Source: Anastatus disparis (lineage: Eukaryota > Arthropoda > Insecta > Hymenoptera > Eupelmidae). Taken from it: a DNA stretch of 64,000 nt. Each line of letters starts with the position of its first letter. Position 1 is the first letter of the stretch. Below the pieces are notes generated by a model. That model did not search any database. It had not been told where the DNA came from and saw only the letters and a list, made by a program, of their open reading frames with translations. The stretch lies in the NCBI GenBank assembly GCA_017163975.1, contig JAFFSR010000220.1, positions 12,914,001 to 12,978,000 of the forward strand, written 5' to 3'. A program made the translations under genes and the position numbers. This document shows, piece after piece, positions 30,201 through 45,200 of the stretch.

Positions 30201-33200
30201 AATGAGAAAAATTTTAAGATTTGGAGGTCGTCAGTGGCTCAGTCGGTACACTGAAAAGGGGTTAGAACAGTGGTTGTACTCTATGGCGGCGAGTGGCGCT
30301 AGTATCGATAGCGAACATTCATTGAAGTACGAGAGAGATGCTAGTGTTTTCTAGAGGATAATGAGTGCTCTCTGCGAGGTTTTGAGTGTTCTCCGCGATG
30401 TTTTTTGTTCGAAGAAATGAGCAGGTCTTCGCTCAGAGAATAATGAGTCTTCTCTAGAGACTACTAGTTCGCATTTCGACGCGTAGGCTGACTGTATTCT
30501 AAAAATGACTCCGATTGTACCGTAGAGTACAGTCACAGTTCGCTTCCCTTTTCAGTGTAGAGCAATGAATTCGTAATCTCGAGGTTCCGAGTTCGAATCC
30601 TGCTCTCGGACGATTTATACAAGCACCACTGTACGTTACATGTGCTTTGTTCACGAACACATTGAAAACCTCCCTCGCTAATTAGCATTATAATGATGAC
30701 ATAAACACAGCGACGTTAAATGAAATTAAAAAAAAATATTAGGATGTTTCTGTGAACAGATGAATTGTTTTAGAATATTTATTTTTTCTTTATACAATCA
30801 AACTTTAATACATGAACTAATTATTTTGAAAATATTGATACTGTAAGTTTTGCATTAAAATATTGTAATATTAATTAATTTAGTAAGGTTCAGAAAATCG
30901 TTTATCTATATGTTGAAAATTTTTATCTACTAGTAATTGACTTTATATTACAATTTCGCACAGCTTTCATTTATATTTAATAATATTTTCATGAAATACA
31001 AATAGATGAAATATTGAAATATGTACAATATTATTTCTATAGACTCAGATATGCATAATAAAAAAATCGTACCGAAAGATTGATGTGCATAGTTTTTTTT
31101 TAGATAATAAATTCTTTTATATTGAAAAATAGTGGTTTCATCATATACGTAACAATACAATTTATATTTGAATGGGTGCCGTTAAAATTTATCAATGCAA
31201 GTTTACAATGCAACTGCTGAGATGAATCCGTCAATTTGTTACGAGTGAGTGGTTTATTTTAAAATATTTTAAAATTCATATAAAAGTGATTGAATGTTTT
31301 GCTTTTGAATATGAAAAATTATTTATCGATGATAAAAAAATCATTTGACACGTGCTTTATTAATGTTATTAATATTGAAAAGTTTTCATAGAAATTAATA
31401 AAAAATGTTTAAATATGCCCTATATATGATTTATCAATAAAATTATGAAATTGAAATTCACGTTAAAAAACAGGAATCTTCTCTAATTTCTCTAAAATCG
31501 AAACAAACAGTATTTCAATTATTCAAAGCACATACGCGAAACTATGCACGTATGACCTCGTCCCGTACATCAGTACAAAGGAATTGTTTATCCTATTATA
31601 TCAGTCTCTACTTTATTATCTTTAACCGTGTATACTCCCGTACACAATATTCTATTCAATAATGCTAACGAGAAGAGAAGTAAAATGACTTTCATTTGAG
31701 AGGATGGAGTATCAAGTGCATGCACTCGCTATTCACATTGCATTCCAAAACAAAATATTATCAAATACAATAGAAAAAGTAAAAGTTGTGTACAAGGTAT
31801 AGTTAATCATACTTACCTCTTCTCGGCATCTTTTTCAGCTTTTTCTTTCATCAAACGACTTTTTTTACGATTGTTGAGCTCTTGCTCGGCTTGCGACATG
31901 TCCAATATATTTAACACACGGTCGCGTCCGTTGATAGCTGCTAATTCACGGGCCGAGTGACGATCGATGTCGAGAGACCATATGTTGCAGCCGAATTTAA
32001 TCAAAAAACGTACGCATAATTCGTGACCACGTGCCGATGCTAAGTGAAGAGCTGTATTACCGAAATAGTCAGCTTTGTCTGGATCACCTCTGTAATTGAA
32101 AAAAATTTTGTTTATTGATTAATATTGAAAAATTCATCAATTTTGTTTGAAATTTATTAGTTTATTTAAAACGAATTTGTTCAGAAATTCGGAATTACAG
32201 TTTAAAATGCAGTTATAAATTTCTTAGCAAATTACCAATCGATCAAAGGATATATATGGTAATGTAACAAGCTACAAATAAGTTGTTACTTTTCATTTGA
32301 TGTTATTAAGAACAATTTATAAAAAATATCTTAATTTAACGAGTCCAATCAATAAAGTGTCATTAAATAATAACGCCCCAAGAAACAATTTGACTTTCAA
32401 AAGATTTATATAATTCTTTTAACGTCGGTAATAATTATCATGGTAGCAAAGTCCGATTGAGTAATCGACATTAAACGTATATCCAGATAAATTAATTATC
32501 GTTATTTCACTGAGTGAACGGCTATCAGTTGTTCTCTAAAATAATTGCAACTTGTAAAAGCATTTTAACTCTTAAATTATTTATGATTTATAAATTATTT
32601 CAAATTTCAACTTTTTAAAATGAAAATATAAAATTTACTGTGTAATCATAATTTTTGTAAATGACGTTGCACGTAATATTCGAGAAAGCCTTCGGGTATT
32701 TACATGGTAAACATTTGCAGAGATATCCGTGGAACATATGTTGCTTTAATGACGTGTATACGCTTTTAACTAAAGTACACTTTACTATGCAAAGTTAAAT
32801 AAATTATCGTAGAAACTTTTTAATCGAAACTTTTGATTCGTTATTCACAAATTATTGATACTTCCATTTTATGTTTGAGGAAATAAAGGTAAAATTTATG
32901 TTCGGTATTTAAAGTTATTGTGTTATTAAATTTTACTAATAATAAAATACAATCAATATAATTTAAACGAAATTAAGTGCATTACTTTAAAATCAATCAA
33001 ACGAAAAATTTTTAATGTACAATAAAACTATTAACTTTCAAAATTTTGAAAAGTCACGATATTAAAAAAATATATATACACTGGTAGTATAGAATGAAAC
33101 GCATATATAATATCCGGGCCAACAATCACTAAAAATCAGGCCTTTGCATATTAAACAGATACAATACACAAACCTTAAATTATACATTATACTAAATATA

Positions 33201-36200
33201 TTAAGACTAAGCTTGCTATACGGAAGGCACATAGAATGAGAAAGAATATATCCTGGTCCATATATATATGTATATATATATATATCCATTCTCTTCCGGT
33301 CACGCTAAAAGCCAGCGATGCGTTAATGCCGGGGCACGCTTAGTTTTATAATAAAATTCCTCCCTCCTCTTTTTTTCTTCATTTAAGAGTACTGTACTCT
33401 ACCTTATTACCCATTTCTATTTTATTCATAGGCCGTTGTTTTTCTTCTTTTTTTTTAATAATCTCCTTGCACACCTTTCAAGAAGAAAAAAAACGCGTGT
33501 GTGTATACACTATTTTTCTATTTTTTTTAATCGGATAATGTTGAAGATGTTGTATGTGCTGTAGTAAATAGTTTTTTTTCTTGCTTTTTTTTAAACGGTC
33601 AAGGACCTGATTTTTCTTATTAAGGCTTTTGTGTTTCTCTTGTCTTGGGTTGCAAGATGAATCGTAAATATTATGGTTATAATGATGGGTTTTAAGATTT
33701 TTGCTTATATCGAGATTGTTAGGTACTGAAGTAATAATTTTTATAATGAAATCGAGAAAGGAATGTGAGATGAGGAAAAAGATGTTAAAATTTTATGGGT
33801 TTTTTAGTAAAAAGGGAATACATTATTTTTTTATTTTAAATGATAAATATTGTTCGATTGTGCTATTTTTTAAATTTAAAGATATACTTTTTTTATTTAA
33901 CATTATTGGTATGAATTAAAAAAAAAAGAATTTAATTCAGTGCTAGTGGTACATGTTTGAAGTAAATATAGTCTGTAGAGATAGTTTATGTACGTGGACT
34001 GCTGAAAAGATATGATCTTGGATATAAAAAAACATTTTTCATTCTATTTAGTATAATACTATTCTATTTTTATCATTAAAAACTAGTTCATAACATGTTA
34101 AAAATCATACTCAAATTATTCATAGCTTATTTTGTTAATTTAGTTAGAAATTCGATCATTCATTTTTAAATAATTGCACACATTATCGCATGATTTATTA
34201 AATTAGAAAATTTAATTTATCGATTTAATTCTTCTAAGAATCAACAATTCTTAGTTCATTAAATTATAAATTAAATAAATACAAGTAAAAACAAAGCACT
34301 ATAACATATTTATACAATATACACGTTATTCAGCAGCTTTTACTACAAAAGAAAACATGAAATTACACCTTTATAACCGATTAGGAATAAAGTTCCTATT
34401 ATTATGAAAAAAAATATACGTGCAACACGCGTAAACATTATAAGGAAAAAAAAAAGAAAAGGGGGGTATACGGTATGCTTGGATGAAAATGAGCGTGGCA
34501 AACGTGCCGCGCATGTAATACGGAAGAAAGGAAGGAAGTGAGCGCTGTGTCTATATACGTGTGTATAATATACTGTTGTAACGAAAGGTCGATTTTTACG
34601 CCTAATGCCGAGAGATCTACATATTTTGTATGTACAAGGGAGTCATTTATATGGAAAAATAACATAAGAAGTGTATGCATTTAATGATATTATTTTTATG
34701 AAATACTCTGCTTGGAGAGCTAGGCTAAAGTATACGTACGATGATTTAATTTTTTTAAATATTAAATGTGATTTAAAAATTTTGGTGTAAAATAAATCTT
34801 TCAGTAATTAACCGCCTACTAATGAATAATCGAAATTTAGAAAAAAGTGCGTTATTTACAATTATTAAAATTGCTTTAGAATATTTTACAGGGATGGATC
34901 TAGATTCTTAAAGCTTTGAATCTATTAACGCTTGAGAAGACTTTTTTAAGAAAAACTTTATATCTCGATGGACCAAGTTGAAAAGTAATTAAATTATTTG
35001 AAAAGCTATTTCATTCAGGAACTAATTAAGGTTTCGCGAGGCCGGTGGATTCATTGTAAGCCTCTTTTTAATAAGCCCAGACTCCCGAAATCTCTTATAC
35101 TCCGGGTATATAGTGACTAAATCCACGGATAAATAATAAAAGATTGATTATGACAAAAAAAGATTAAACAAATTATAATTTTTACATGTGATAGAATATT
35201 GTAAAAGATAACAAAATAAGCTAAACATGATATATACATAAATTAATATGAAATTGAGAGAACGTCAGTGGCTCATTCAGTAGAGCGATGGATTTGTAAT
35301 CTCGAGGTTCTGAGTTCGAATCCCGCTCTCGGCCGATTCATTCAAGTACCGCTGTACGTTTACATGTGCTTTGTTCTCTAACACACTGATGACCTCCGTC
35401 GCTAATTAGCATCAAAATGATAGCACAAATACAGCGACGTTTAAATAAAATAAAAAATAAATAATATAAAAACGAGTTTCGATTCTTAAAGTTTTAATGG
35501 TTTTTTCTTAAATTTACATTTTTTGAATTCGTGGTCTGAGATTTTTACAAAAGTTTATATTATTCAGAACTGTATACTTTTTCTTAAAGCTATATATAAA
35601 AATGACAAACTTCAGCTTTGAATAAGTTGGAAATGTTATTACCCATCGACTTAGAATTTCGAGAACTCGTAGTATGCACTCGGAGCATTGCCCGGTAAAA
35701 AGAAATTTCTAAATTTGCTGGACTAGAAAGAAAAGATTATTTGACTTCTAAATTCAATTGTATTAGAGAACAATACGATGAATCCAAAAGTTAATTATTT
35801 AAAAAAATTTTTAAAACACATTTCTCTTCACCATTTTTTTAAAATTTAAAGTCGTTGTATTTTTGCTAACATTGAGGTGCTAATTAGCGACGGAGGTCTT
35901 CAGTGTATTTGTGAACTTCAGCACACGTAAAGTACAGTGGTGCTTGTATCAATTAGCCGAGAGCGGGATTCGAACTCGGAACCTCGAGATTAAGAATCCA
36001 TCGCTCTACCGAATGAGCCACTGACGACCTCGTCTGTATTTATTAATTGAAATCCAATGAGCAAGTATTTAATATATAATAAAACTAAGCAATTCTTTTT
36101 GTGATGTGTATCTAAATAAATTTTATTTACGAAAATTATTCTTCAATTGTAGAATAATTCTTTATCGAAATATAATGAGTCGTGTAAATTTCCCTTGATT

Positions 36201-39200
36201 TTAAAGAACTGCAATTTGTAACCACGCACGAATTCTCATAAGTCTTCTAAAAAGATTTTAAATAAATCTAAATCTATTTTGTACTTTTTTAAAAGTACTC
36301 CAATGCCCCAAGAAATTTTTTTTACAATCACCTTACTTGAAATTTAGATTCTATTACTCAAGGGTCCCCCATGCAAAATTTATTGAATTTAAAAAATACA
36401 ATTAAAATTTATTTATTATTACCAAAACAGACAAAAAATTAAACGAACTTTCAATGTGGTCATCAACTGAGCAAATCACCCTACTATAGAATCACATCAA
36501 AGCAAATATTTGACAATTAATATAAAAATTTCAAAATTATTTTCATTTCTTTTAAAATCTATTGCCTTACGTTTGAAGGTAAGGTCAAACGAAAAAAATT
36601 GCATAACCATCCGCACCACTCAAATAAATCACGAAGCATAAAATTTTTGATAATAATACGTTTCACAATTCATGGCATCATACTTTCTGTTTTTGATATA
36701 ATATTATTTTAATGTTATAATACAGAACGTAATATTTGAGCTGTTTGTAATTTTATGTATTAATTACATATGAGTTATTGTATAAATTATTATTATTATA
36801 ATTTTAATGGATATATTAATAATATATGCTTTTAATTTTTTTCAGATGGCTTAGATGAACTTACTAACCAAAGCACCTGCGAGTGTTAAATGAATATTTA
36901 ATTTTCATGTTAGTTTGTTAATGTCTTTGATGATTAATATACTAATCTTTTCTTTTTTGTAAAAGAATTTTTAGAATACTTCCTTTTTAAAATAAATAAA
37001 TGAACCTGAAAAATCTCTCTTATGTGAAAGTAAACGAAATATATTTGGTAACTGTTACTTTCTCGGTAAAACAGTTGAAAAACTGTTTATAAGTAAAAAA
37101 AAAAGGTAAAATCAAATGCGCAAATTCACATTTCGACTTTTTGCCATTCACGCCAAATGTCTCCGCGGGCCGATTATGTATTTTATATGCATGCCTTTTT
37201 TTCCGCTTCCCCACAACTTCCTGCCAGAATGTTACACACACACAGATAGGCACACACATACAGACACACATAGATACATTAGGTAGGTAGATTGCACGCT
37301 TGTGTTTCCGCTCACGAGAATTTCAAGCGCATCTGTTGTCGTATAAATTGCCCTTCGAAAATGTAGGACGGCTTACAAACAAAAAAAAAGAACGAGAACC
37401 GAATAATTTAACTCGTGCAAAACTGCGAAGACTAAAATAAGTTAAGTCTTACTTTAGAATATAAAGGACTTGTTTTATAAGAATAAAAATGTTTCAGATA
37501 CATATTCAGTTTGGTTTATCAAATATATTTGAAATTTTTTATGTTATTATTTATGCATATATAAAATGCATACTTTAGACAAAATGTGTTTTTGACAAAA
37601 CAAGGAGAATTCATATTGTGTAAATAGAGTTTAATTGATGAATGATATGTAATCAAAGCAAGAAAATGGTTTCCTTAATCTTTTTATGCCTCTTATGAAA
37701 AGTATTTAATTACGCTTTTTATAGTAGGAAATTTAAATTATGCCTACGTTAATTAATTAGCTTCTCGTTTGTAGATCATTAAACAATTAAAAGTGAAAAG
37801 CACTTTCTCCAGTTTGTACCTAATGTACGAAGAACATCGTCTATTTAATGTTGACATTATAATCATGCATTAAATTTTTTAATTTTAAGTTACGGTGCAT
37901 AAGTATATAATTGTTTAATGAAAATATTAAATATAATTGATGATGCGATAAAAAAAACACATATTAAAATATTCAATACAATAAAAATAAAATTGTAAAC
38001 TAGCAGTAAGGTTGATAATTGACATCTGAATTCGTTACTAATTAGAAAATTATATATTAATTTTGATTATTTTTCAACTTTATAAATTATTGATTTTTAG
38101 CAATGACAACAAGAAAGTTGCTTTGTACAATTTATTAAAGTCGCAGAAAAGAGTATTTTCAATGGAGTGACCAATTATTGCCATATTCTACTCTGTCGTA
38201 CAGGTTAATACTTTTATTTAAAAATTTTTATTATTCTAGTTAATCGTATTAATTGATTTTGTGGTTTTATGTAAAAAATTTATTTGATGCAGATATTTTG
38301 TATGTTAAAAAACAGGAAATTGTTAAAGTAAGCATAAAAATATTTTATGATGTATCCATAAAGGTCTAAATGAACAAATTTTCATTTTCGTCGAAAGAAA
38401 CTTATCCAGGTGTATTAGATAGTTAATTATAGGGTTTAAGTAACACGCTTTGGAATTTTTTAAACTTATAAGTATTGAAATATATAATTGAGCAAATCGT
38501 CCAGATGTATGAAATAGTTAATTATGTAGTATGGTTAATGTGTTCCATTTTTCGGAGGGAAATCACCAACTTTGAAGAGTTAAGGTTTTGAATTTCAATT
38601 GACTATAATATTGAGCCACCAAAAACTAAGGATCATTAGACTGATACCTGATAATTACTTTAGCTACGCTAAAATATAGTCAAGTTCTCTTGACAAACAC
38701 TAAATTTAAATTTAAGAATTTTATTACCGTTGAACTAGAAAGTATTGATAGTAAAATCAATTTAAAAGAGGAAAAAGAGACAATATCTTATAAATTATAA
38801 TTAATGTTTCTCAATTTTTATATATAACGATGCTAATTTTATTTCTTTAAATCAGAAAATTCAACATTTTACGATTTCACAAAAGAATAGGAAAATAATG
38901 AAATTTATTTATTGCCGATTGCTTTTTTCGACACATTTGCTCTTGCGTATTAGTTCATTGTGTATATGTGAAAGTAGTGATACGGTTTTCGTATTTCATA
39001 ATATTTATAGAAGAAATTTTAGAAAATTGATGAATTTCTAAAAGTCAATTGCGAATAGCTAATTATACAACTATTATATAACAAAACTAGAAAATAATAG
39101 GTAAAACAAAAATAGAAAATGTATTCTATTTTATTAGTCAGTCAAATACAAATATGACAAGAAAATGTATTCTATTTTATTAGTCAGTCAAAATTCATAA

Positions 39201-42200
39201 TTTACTAAACCAATTAAATTAAGGCACAGTTAGAGTATTCTTCTCAGTTTCTGTCCTCAAACTTGATTTTGCGCTTTACGCATGAATTTTAAACTGATGA
39301 TGGTCGGAGTATATCATGGAAATCAAGTTTTAAATCTCTAAAATAAGATGTATTAATTAAATTTTTGAAACAATGTTTCCGTGCTTGAGGTTTTCAGTGA
39401 CTCAGTCGGTAGAGCGATGGATTAGCAATCCGAGGGCCCCGGTTCGAATCCCGATCTCAGCCTATTGATACAAGCACTATACGTTACATATGCATTGTTC
39501 ACAAACACACTGAAAGCCTCCGTCATTAATTAGCATCGTAATGATTGCATAAATACTGTGACGTTAAATAAAATAAAACAAAGAAAAAAAAATCTTAAAA
39601 TTTAACCATGTTTATTTTTTGCTTTAATTTTTGACGCGATTTCAATATATCAACTAAACAAAATAGTTTTATTTTCAATTTTAATGTTGAATTGCGCTTT
39701 ACCTTGTGTTTTTTTAACTATTCCTACTTTATATTACCAAATTTTCTTTTGTCCCGACGTGAATACGAATGTATTTTTTGGGCGAACAGTAAGAAGAAAA
39801 AAAAATTAGCTGAACATCCCTAAAGCTGCATAGTTTTAGCACAGGCGTCTTTTGTTTCAAAGATAAAAGTACGCTTTGTTACAATGACTAAGGCTTTATA
39901 CCTCTGATATTCATTGTGATGCTTCGTTTGAAAAAAAAGATCAAGATAAAAAAGAGCAATTGATACACTTCATTGGTTTCATTGGATATGTTTTTTTTAT
40001 TATGATCGAACGTCATTTGTTCATTTCAGTGTTGGTTCAGATCCATCTACGTAGAATCAAGAATTAAACTTTCCCACAAATTCTAAACCAAATAAATGTT
40101 AGCACGTTTTAAATTTTTAAGTTGTTTGGATTTTTTTAATTTTAATTATGGATTTTTTCACCCTAATTATTCATATTACGGTATCATTAATTGTATGAAG
40201 AAAAATTTTGAAACTTAATAATAATGTGAAGATCAAATTTATAATAATGATATTATTTTATTAAAATAAAATTTTTTTATTCATAAAATAAAAATATTAC
40301 TTAAATTATTAGTAAAATTAAAAATTTAAAAACGTTATTGTTATAAATTGATTTAGATTAGTATTTAAAAAAATTTTAAATAAATATAAATTATTCAAGT
40401 TTAGAAACAAAAAATGATATACTCAAAATCATTTCAGTATTTTAAAGCCAGCAGTAATAATATATTGTTCATTCATTCCATCAATCAAAAAAAAATTCTT
40501 CTTAACAACTGCAAAGATGCTTCATATTGTTGGAAAACTTCGCGTCAAAGAACGGCATACAGAAATCTTGAATTTCGTTGAAAAATAAGAAAAGAAAATA
40601 AAAAAAAGAACTTTAATTGGCTTTAAGATTGGATTGGAATAATCACCTGTTTTCTTTTTATGCTTCGTTTCTCTTTTCACGGCCTTCTTACTTGGACAGT
40701 CATCATCATAAGCAAGTCGAGTTATGCCGTTGACACGCTAAATCTTAAACGGATACTATACTCTTTGCCTTTTTTCAAATTAAAAATAAGATATATAAGA
40801 AGAACCTTATTGCTAACTCTCACTTAACGATTTCTTTTGTACCGCAAAGAATTTCCAGTTGTACTATATTTATATACACGCCATGCTTTTATTTTGTTTA
40901 TCACGTAAGAAAATTCTATCGAAAATTTTTTTATAATGATTTTTAAAATTATTTTTAAAGATTTAAAGAATATGTCAAACAATATTAAAAATGTTATTAT
41001 TTATAGCTTCTTTTTATTATGTATTCATTTCTCAATATAATTTAAACAATAACTTCGTATTCTACACGATTTTTAATCATGTATATTAATTTTATTTAAT
41101 TGAGCTTTGCAAAACTTTTTTCAAGCTCTTCAATTAGCAAAAAATTTGAAGTTTAAATATGATGGCAATCAATTAAGCCTCAAACAGAACTAAATAATTC
41201 AGAAAAAGTTTTAAAATGAAACACTCAAACATAAATCTTTCATTTTCCATTTTTTACTTTGTTTTGATGAGTTGCGTCGTACGAAACTCTGTACGGCTTT
41301 TAAAAATTTTAACAATAAATTTTTCCAAATGTTCAAGGCATGTCGCCCACTATATTTTTTTATTCATATTTTTGTTACCTTGCGAAACGAAAGACTGATA
41401 ATTACAAAGTTCGTTGATTTATTTCTTTTGTCCAGCAATGAGCAATCGTGAAACGTAAAACTAAAATAGCGTTAAGTCTTTTGCGTTTTTTTTATGCCTT
41501 TACAGTTCTAAAGGACTTTTACTGTTGAATTTTTTATTGCTCAAAGGAAATAATTTAGTCCAAGAATTTATAAACAAAAAGATTCATGATTTACCTTTAT
41601 AAAAAAAGTAGGAAAAAAAATCTTTAGCGACCCCTTCTTTATATAAAAACATCGTCATCCAATTCATAAATTATAAATCCTAAATTTTATTATTACAAAT
41701 ACGATTTTCATTTACAAAAAATGGAAAAAGAAATTATTCCATTTTATTAGATAATACCGTTCGGTTTCGAGAAAAACTTTTAACCGTTCATAAAGTGGTT
41801 AACTTAATTATCACTTAAAAAAAAAATTACGAGAGTACAAATGATGAGAGAGAGGGACAAAAGAAAAAATGCGACAAGTAACGGTTATAAGTATTCCTTT
41901 TTCTATGACTAATAATATTTACACTGCAATAACTAAAATTATTATTTTACTTATTTTTAAAAAATTGATAAATATTTTGCGTCTATTATAATATAAAATT
42001 AATTATAATTTTACTTATACAAATAAGGGCATTTATTAAAACTTAAAATTTTAAATGAAATAAATATATATTCATTTTTTGTTGCACACAGTTTTTTTTT
42101 ACGGTTGAGTACTTTTAGTAAGGTGACATTTTTAAAAGTGAAATATCAAAAACAATTGAAACAGTTTTTCTTCTTGTCGTTTAAAATTTAATAATTTGTC

Positions 42201-45200
42201 ATTGAAAAAGCAGTTATACTTTTCAAATCCATTCGAACGAGATGGAATTGACGTTTTTGCACTCGTTAATCGGCTTTTTTCGATAAAATAAGTTGTTATG
42301 TAACGGTAAACGAAAAGGCTTATTATTACGTTGTTAAAATAGATACGGTAAAATGATACTGCAGTTGTCAAATTATATTAGTTTTAGATTGACTATATTG
42401 ACGTGTGCAGTAGTAATAAAATTATTGAAAATTAATACTGAACTTTACATTTAAATGCTGCCCTAATTTTTGCTTATGCTAATTTTAAATTATACAAGCT
42501 TTTTAGATTTTATTTTGTTTTTAATTGAAAGACTTTTAATTGAATATTTACATACTTTTATAAAGCTAATTCCTACTATTCGTTCAACAGAATGCACTTA
42601 AAGCAAATGTAATTAAAAAAAAGCTTTGAAATTCAAACAAAATACTCCATAGCTTTAAAAGAAATCAATTGGTCATCGAGTTTTTTTAATCGTTTGTTTG
42701 TATAACCATATACCAAAATCATGGGAAAATTTACAATTTAAACAATTGATACTCTCCTAAGTTAATTTTTTAAATGATGCAGACAGCATTTAAATTACCA
42801 TTTAACTATTTTATTTAAATTAAATTTTACAAGTTTAAATGTTCGTAAGCACTTTTATAGGACGTCTTAAACGGATATAATTTTAATTTATAACGTGAGT
42901 ATGCACATAAAAATTAAAACATAAAAATTTTCAAAAATTCAAAAAAATTATGATATATTGGGTTGTATTTTCCTTACTAGTTAACCACTATTCATTTTTT
43001 TTCGTTTTAACTTTATCTTTCTTTTTAACTGTACGCAATATTTTATTTTCAAAAATATACACTCGGACATCTAAGAATGTTAAGCATTTTTATTACCTCA
43101 TGCATTAAATCAATAGAATCCAAAAATAGTAAAAGAAAAATCTTAAAAATCCCAAAAATGAAAAATAGCTATTTATTTAACAGATAGCTTTGGATAAATT
43201 CATCCATTAATTATTTTCAAGAAAGGACATTAATAATTATGCGTACCCTTTAGCGACTAAAAGCCTTAGTGCTTCTATGTGACCTTCGAAGGCTGCCCAT
43301 AAAGTCGGGGTCATTCCACCATCATCTCTGGCGTTACAGTCTTTTCTCGTTGCTTCTTTCAATATTTCCATAATGTTCTCCTTTGCTGCCCTGAAAAAAT
43401 ATATTTTTATCTTTATGCATGCAGCTTGAAATTTATTGATATATAATTTTTGGTTTAAAATAATAATTTATTAGTTTCGTTGATAAAATAAACAATTTTT
43501 AAGTTCATATGTGAATTTTTTTATTCTTAGGAGTGTCGATTCCTGTGAGAAATAAAAATGTAAAAAATTAAAAAAATAACATAAAAGGATTACTTTTATA
43601 TAATGGATTCAATCATAGATGATACAAGTAGGTCACTAATTTCTCTACAGCATGAAAATATTTTTGAAATATTTTTTAAGAAACATTGCAAAATCGCTTT
43701 CGCTATGAAAACATAAGTATTTAAATTATGTGTCCAGTTCTATTTTTGTATTTAGTTAAGGTAGTCCGAATTTCGTGCTAGTTGAAACAATGACCAAAAA
43801 AATTCTTACTCAAGATATTCTTTTATGTTTTTTTTTTATTATAAATTAGTTGAGTAACAAAAATTTATAGTTAAATATAATGTTAGTTTTTTCTAAATGC
43901 TAAATTACCAAACTAGATAAATTTCATGAATATAAACAAATTTTTTTTAAATATTTAATACATAACAAAGAAATAATTTTAATTTTACGCGCATTGAAAA
44001 AAAAGAATTTATAAATTAAAATTTAATTAAATCATCATAGAATTCAGTGGTTCAAACAGCTAGCGTGCAGCCACCAGCCACACGCATCAGGACTCGCGAC
44101 TTGGCGACCGGGTTGAATTCCTGTTACCAGCGCTTTTAATTACTGTCTCTGTCGTGGTTTAACACCTCGTTAAATAATATGTCAAAGTGCGGTGACTAAC
44201 ATCTTTTAATGCTATGTAATAAGGGAAAATCTGTGCGGCGGTTAAAAAAATATTGTTATCATGATTTTAAGGTTATTTATAAATAATATGAAATCTTTGC
44301 TCAAAGTTAATTAACAAATATAATGAATTAACAAAAAAATGTTTCTACCAAAGTTATTATTGATAAAAGTTTTATTTAAGATTATAAATAAAAAAAAAAT
44401 TAAATTCTTCAATTACATTTTTTATATGATTCCTTGTAAAAGAACCATAAAGGAAAACTCAAGATAAAAATCTAATCCCCCATTGAAAAGCGTGTCTTGG
44501 ATAAATAAATAAAGGATCACATCGTAACGAAAATGCTTTCACGCTCTTCTTTTCTAGACGTTCCATTCTTCATTTCCCCAAAGGCACTACAACCAGACCA
44601 TCTCAACAGTATATATACGCACGCGACAGATATAAGCGCAAATAACAATTGTTAGAACTTCTTTTCTCTCTTTGTATATACCACGCGACAGTTTTCATTT
44701 CCTTTAAACTTCTAGAAACAGATCTTTTTCTCTCTATCTCGACCTTTTTTTTTCGTATCGACACATAACTTTCTTACCAAATTGAATTTTCTACGATTCC
44801 AATCAATTTCTTTCTTTTTTTTTCTCTTCTTCTTCATTTCAACTTCCATATTGGTATTATTTTTCTTGAATTACAAATATGGCATTGTATACGCGCGGAC
44901 GTGTATCATAGGATGAAATTCCATTTATTGTTTTTACGGAGTGATGAAACGACAACGAGGGCTTTAGCTTTCCATTCAATAATTTCGAGACACCCGTTTC
45001 GCGTGCTCTAGTTTCGTAGTTACGGAAACATCCATACACACACACATACTCGTTTATTATAAGGTGTAACATTCATTGTGCACGTATACACTCTATCTAA
45101 TTTTCCGCTATCTGTTATTGTATGGTAAGAAATGAGCATTGTCAGCTGTGTATGGAATTCTTCTTTTCTTTTCTTTTTTGTGGATGGCTTTTTTTTTGAG

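Larger units (their letters stand above)
27211..31816 (-). other. Sans intron 3
   Basis: 4.6 kb, AT-rich. It contains one SINE (30224-30735) that is split by a TA-flanked inverted-repeat element. No other gene seen. Confidence 0.8.
32090..43246 (-). other. Sans intron 2
   Basis: 11.2 kb of AT-rich sequence with three SINE copies (35257, 35849 and 39386), a TA-rich microsatellite near 33260-33285, a CA-rich tract near 37233-37273 and a 46-bp direct duplication near 39115. GC-richer pockets lie near 33290-33350, 34440-34640, 37120-37340 and 40640-40760. No conserved coding exon recognised. Confidence 0.75.

Noticed and set aside
33062..33289. 75-codon minus-strand frame with a Cys-rich look
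   Set aside because: Starts in a TA microsatellite and has no signal peptide or conserved spacing of Cys; chance frame.
35880..36020. tRNA gene candidates at the SINE positions
   Set aside because: The B box and A box are good, but all copies share the same long non-tRNA body and A-rich tail, the acceptor stems do not pair, and the copies vary in the anticodon region. They are SINE copies, not tRNA genes.
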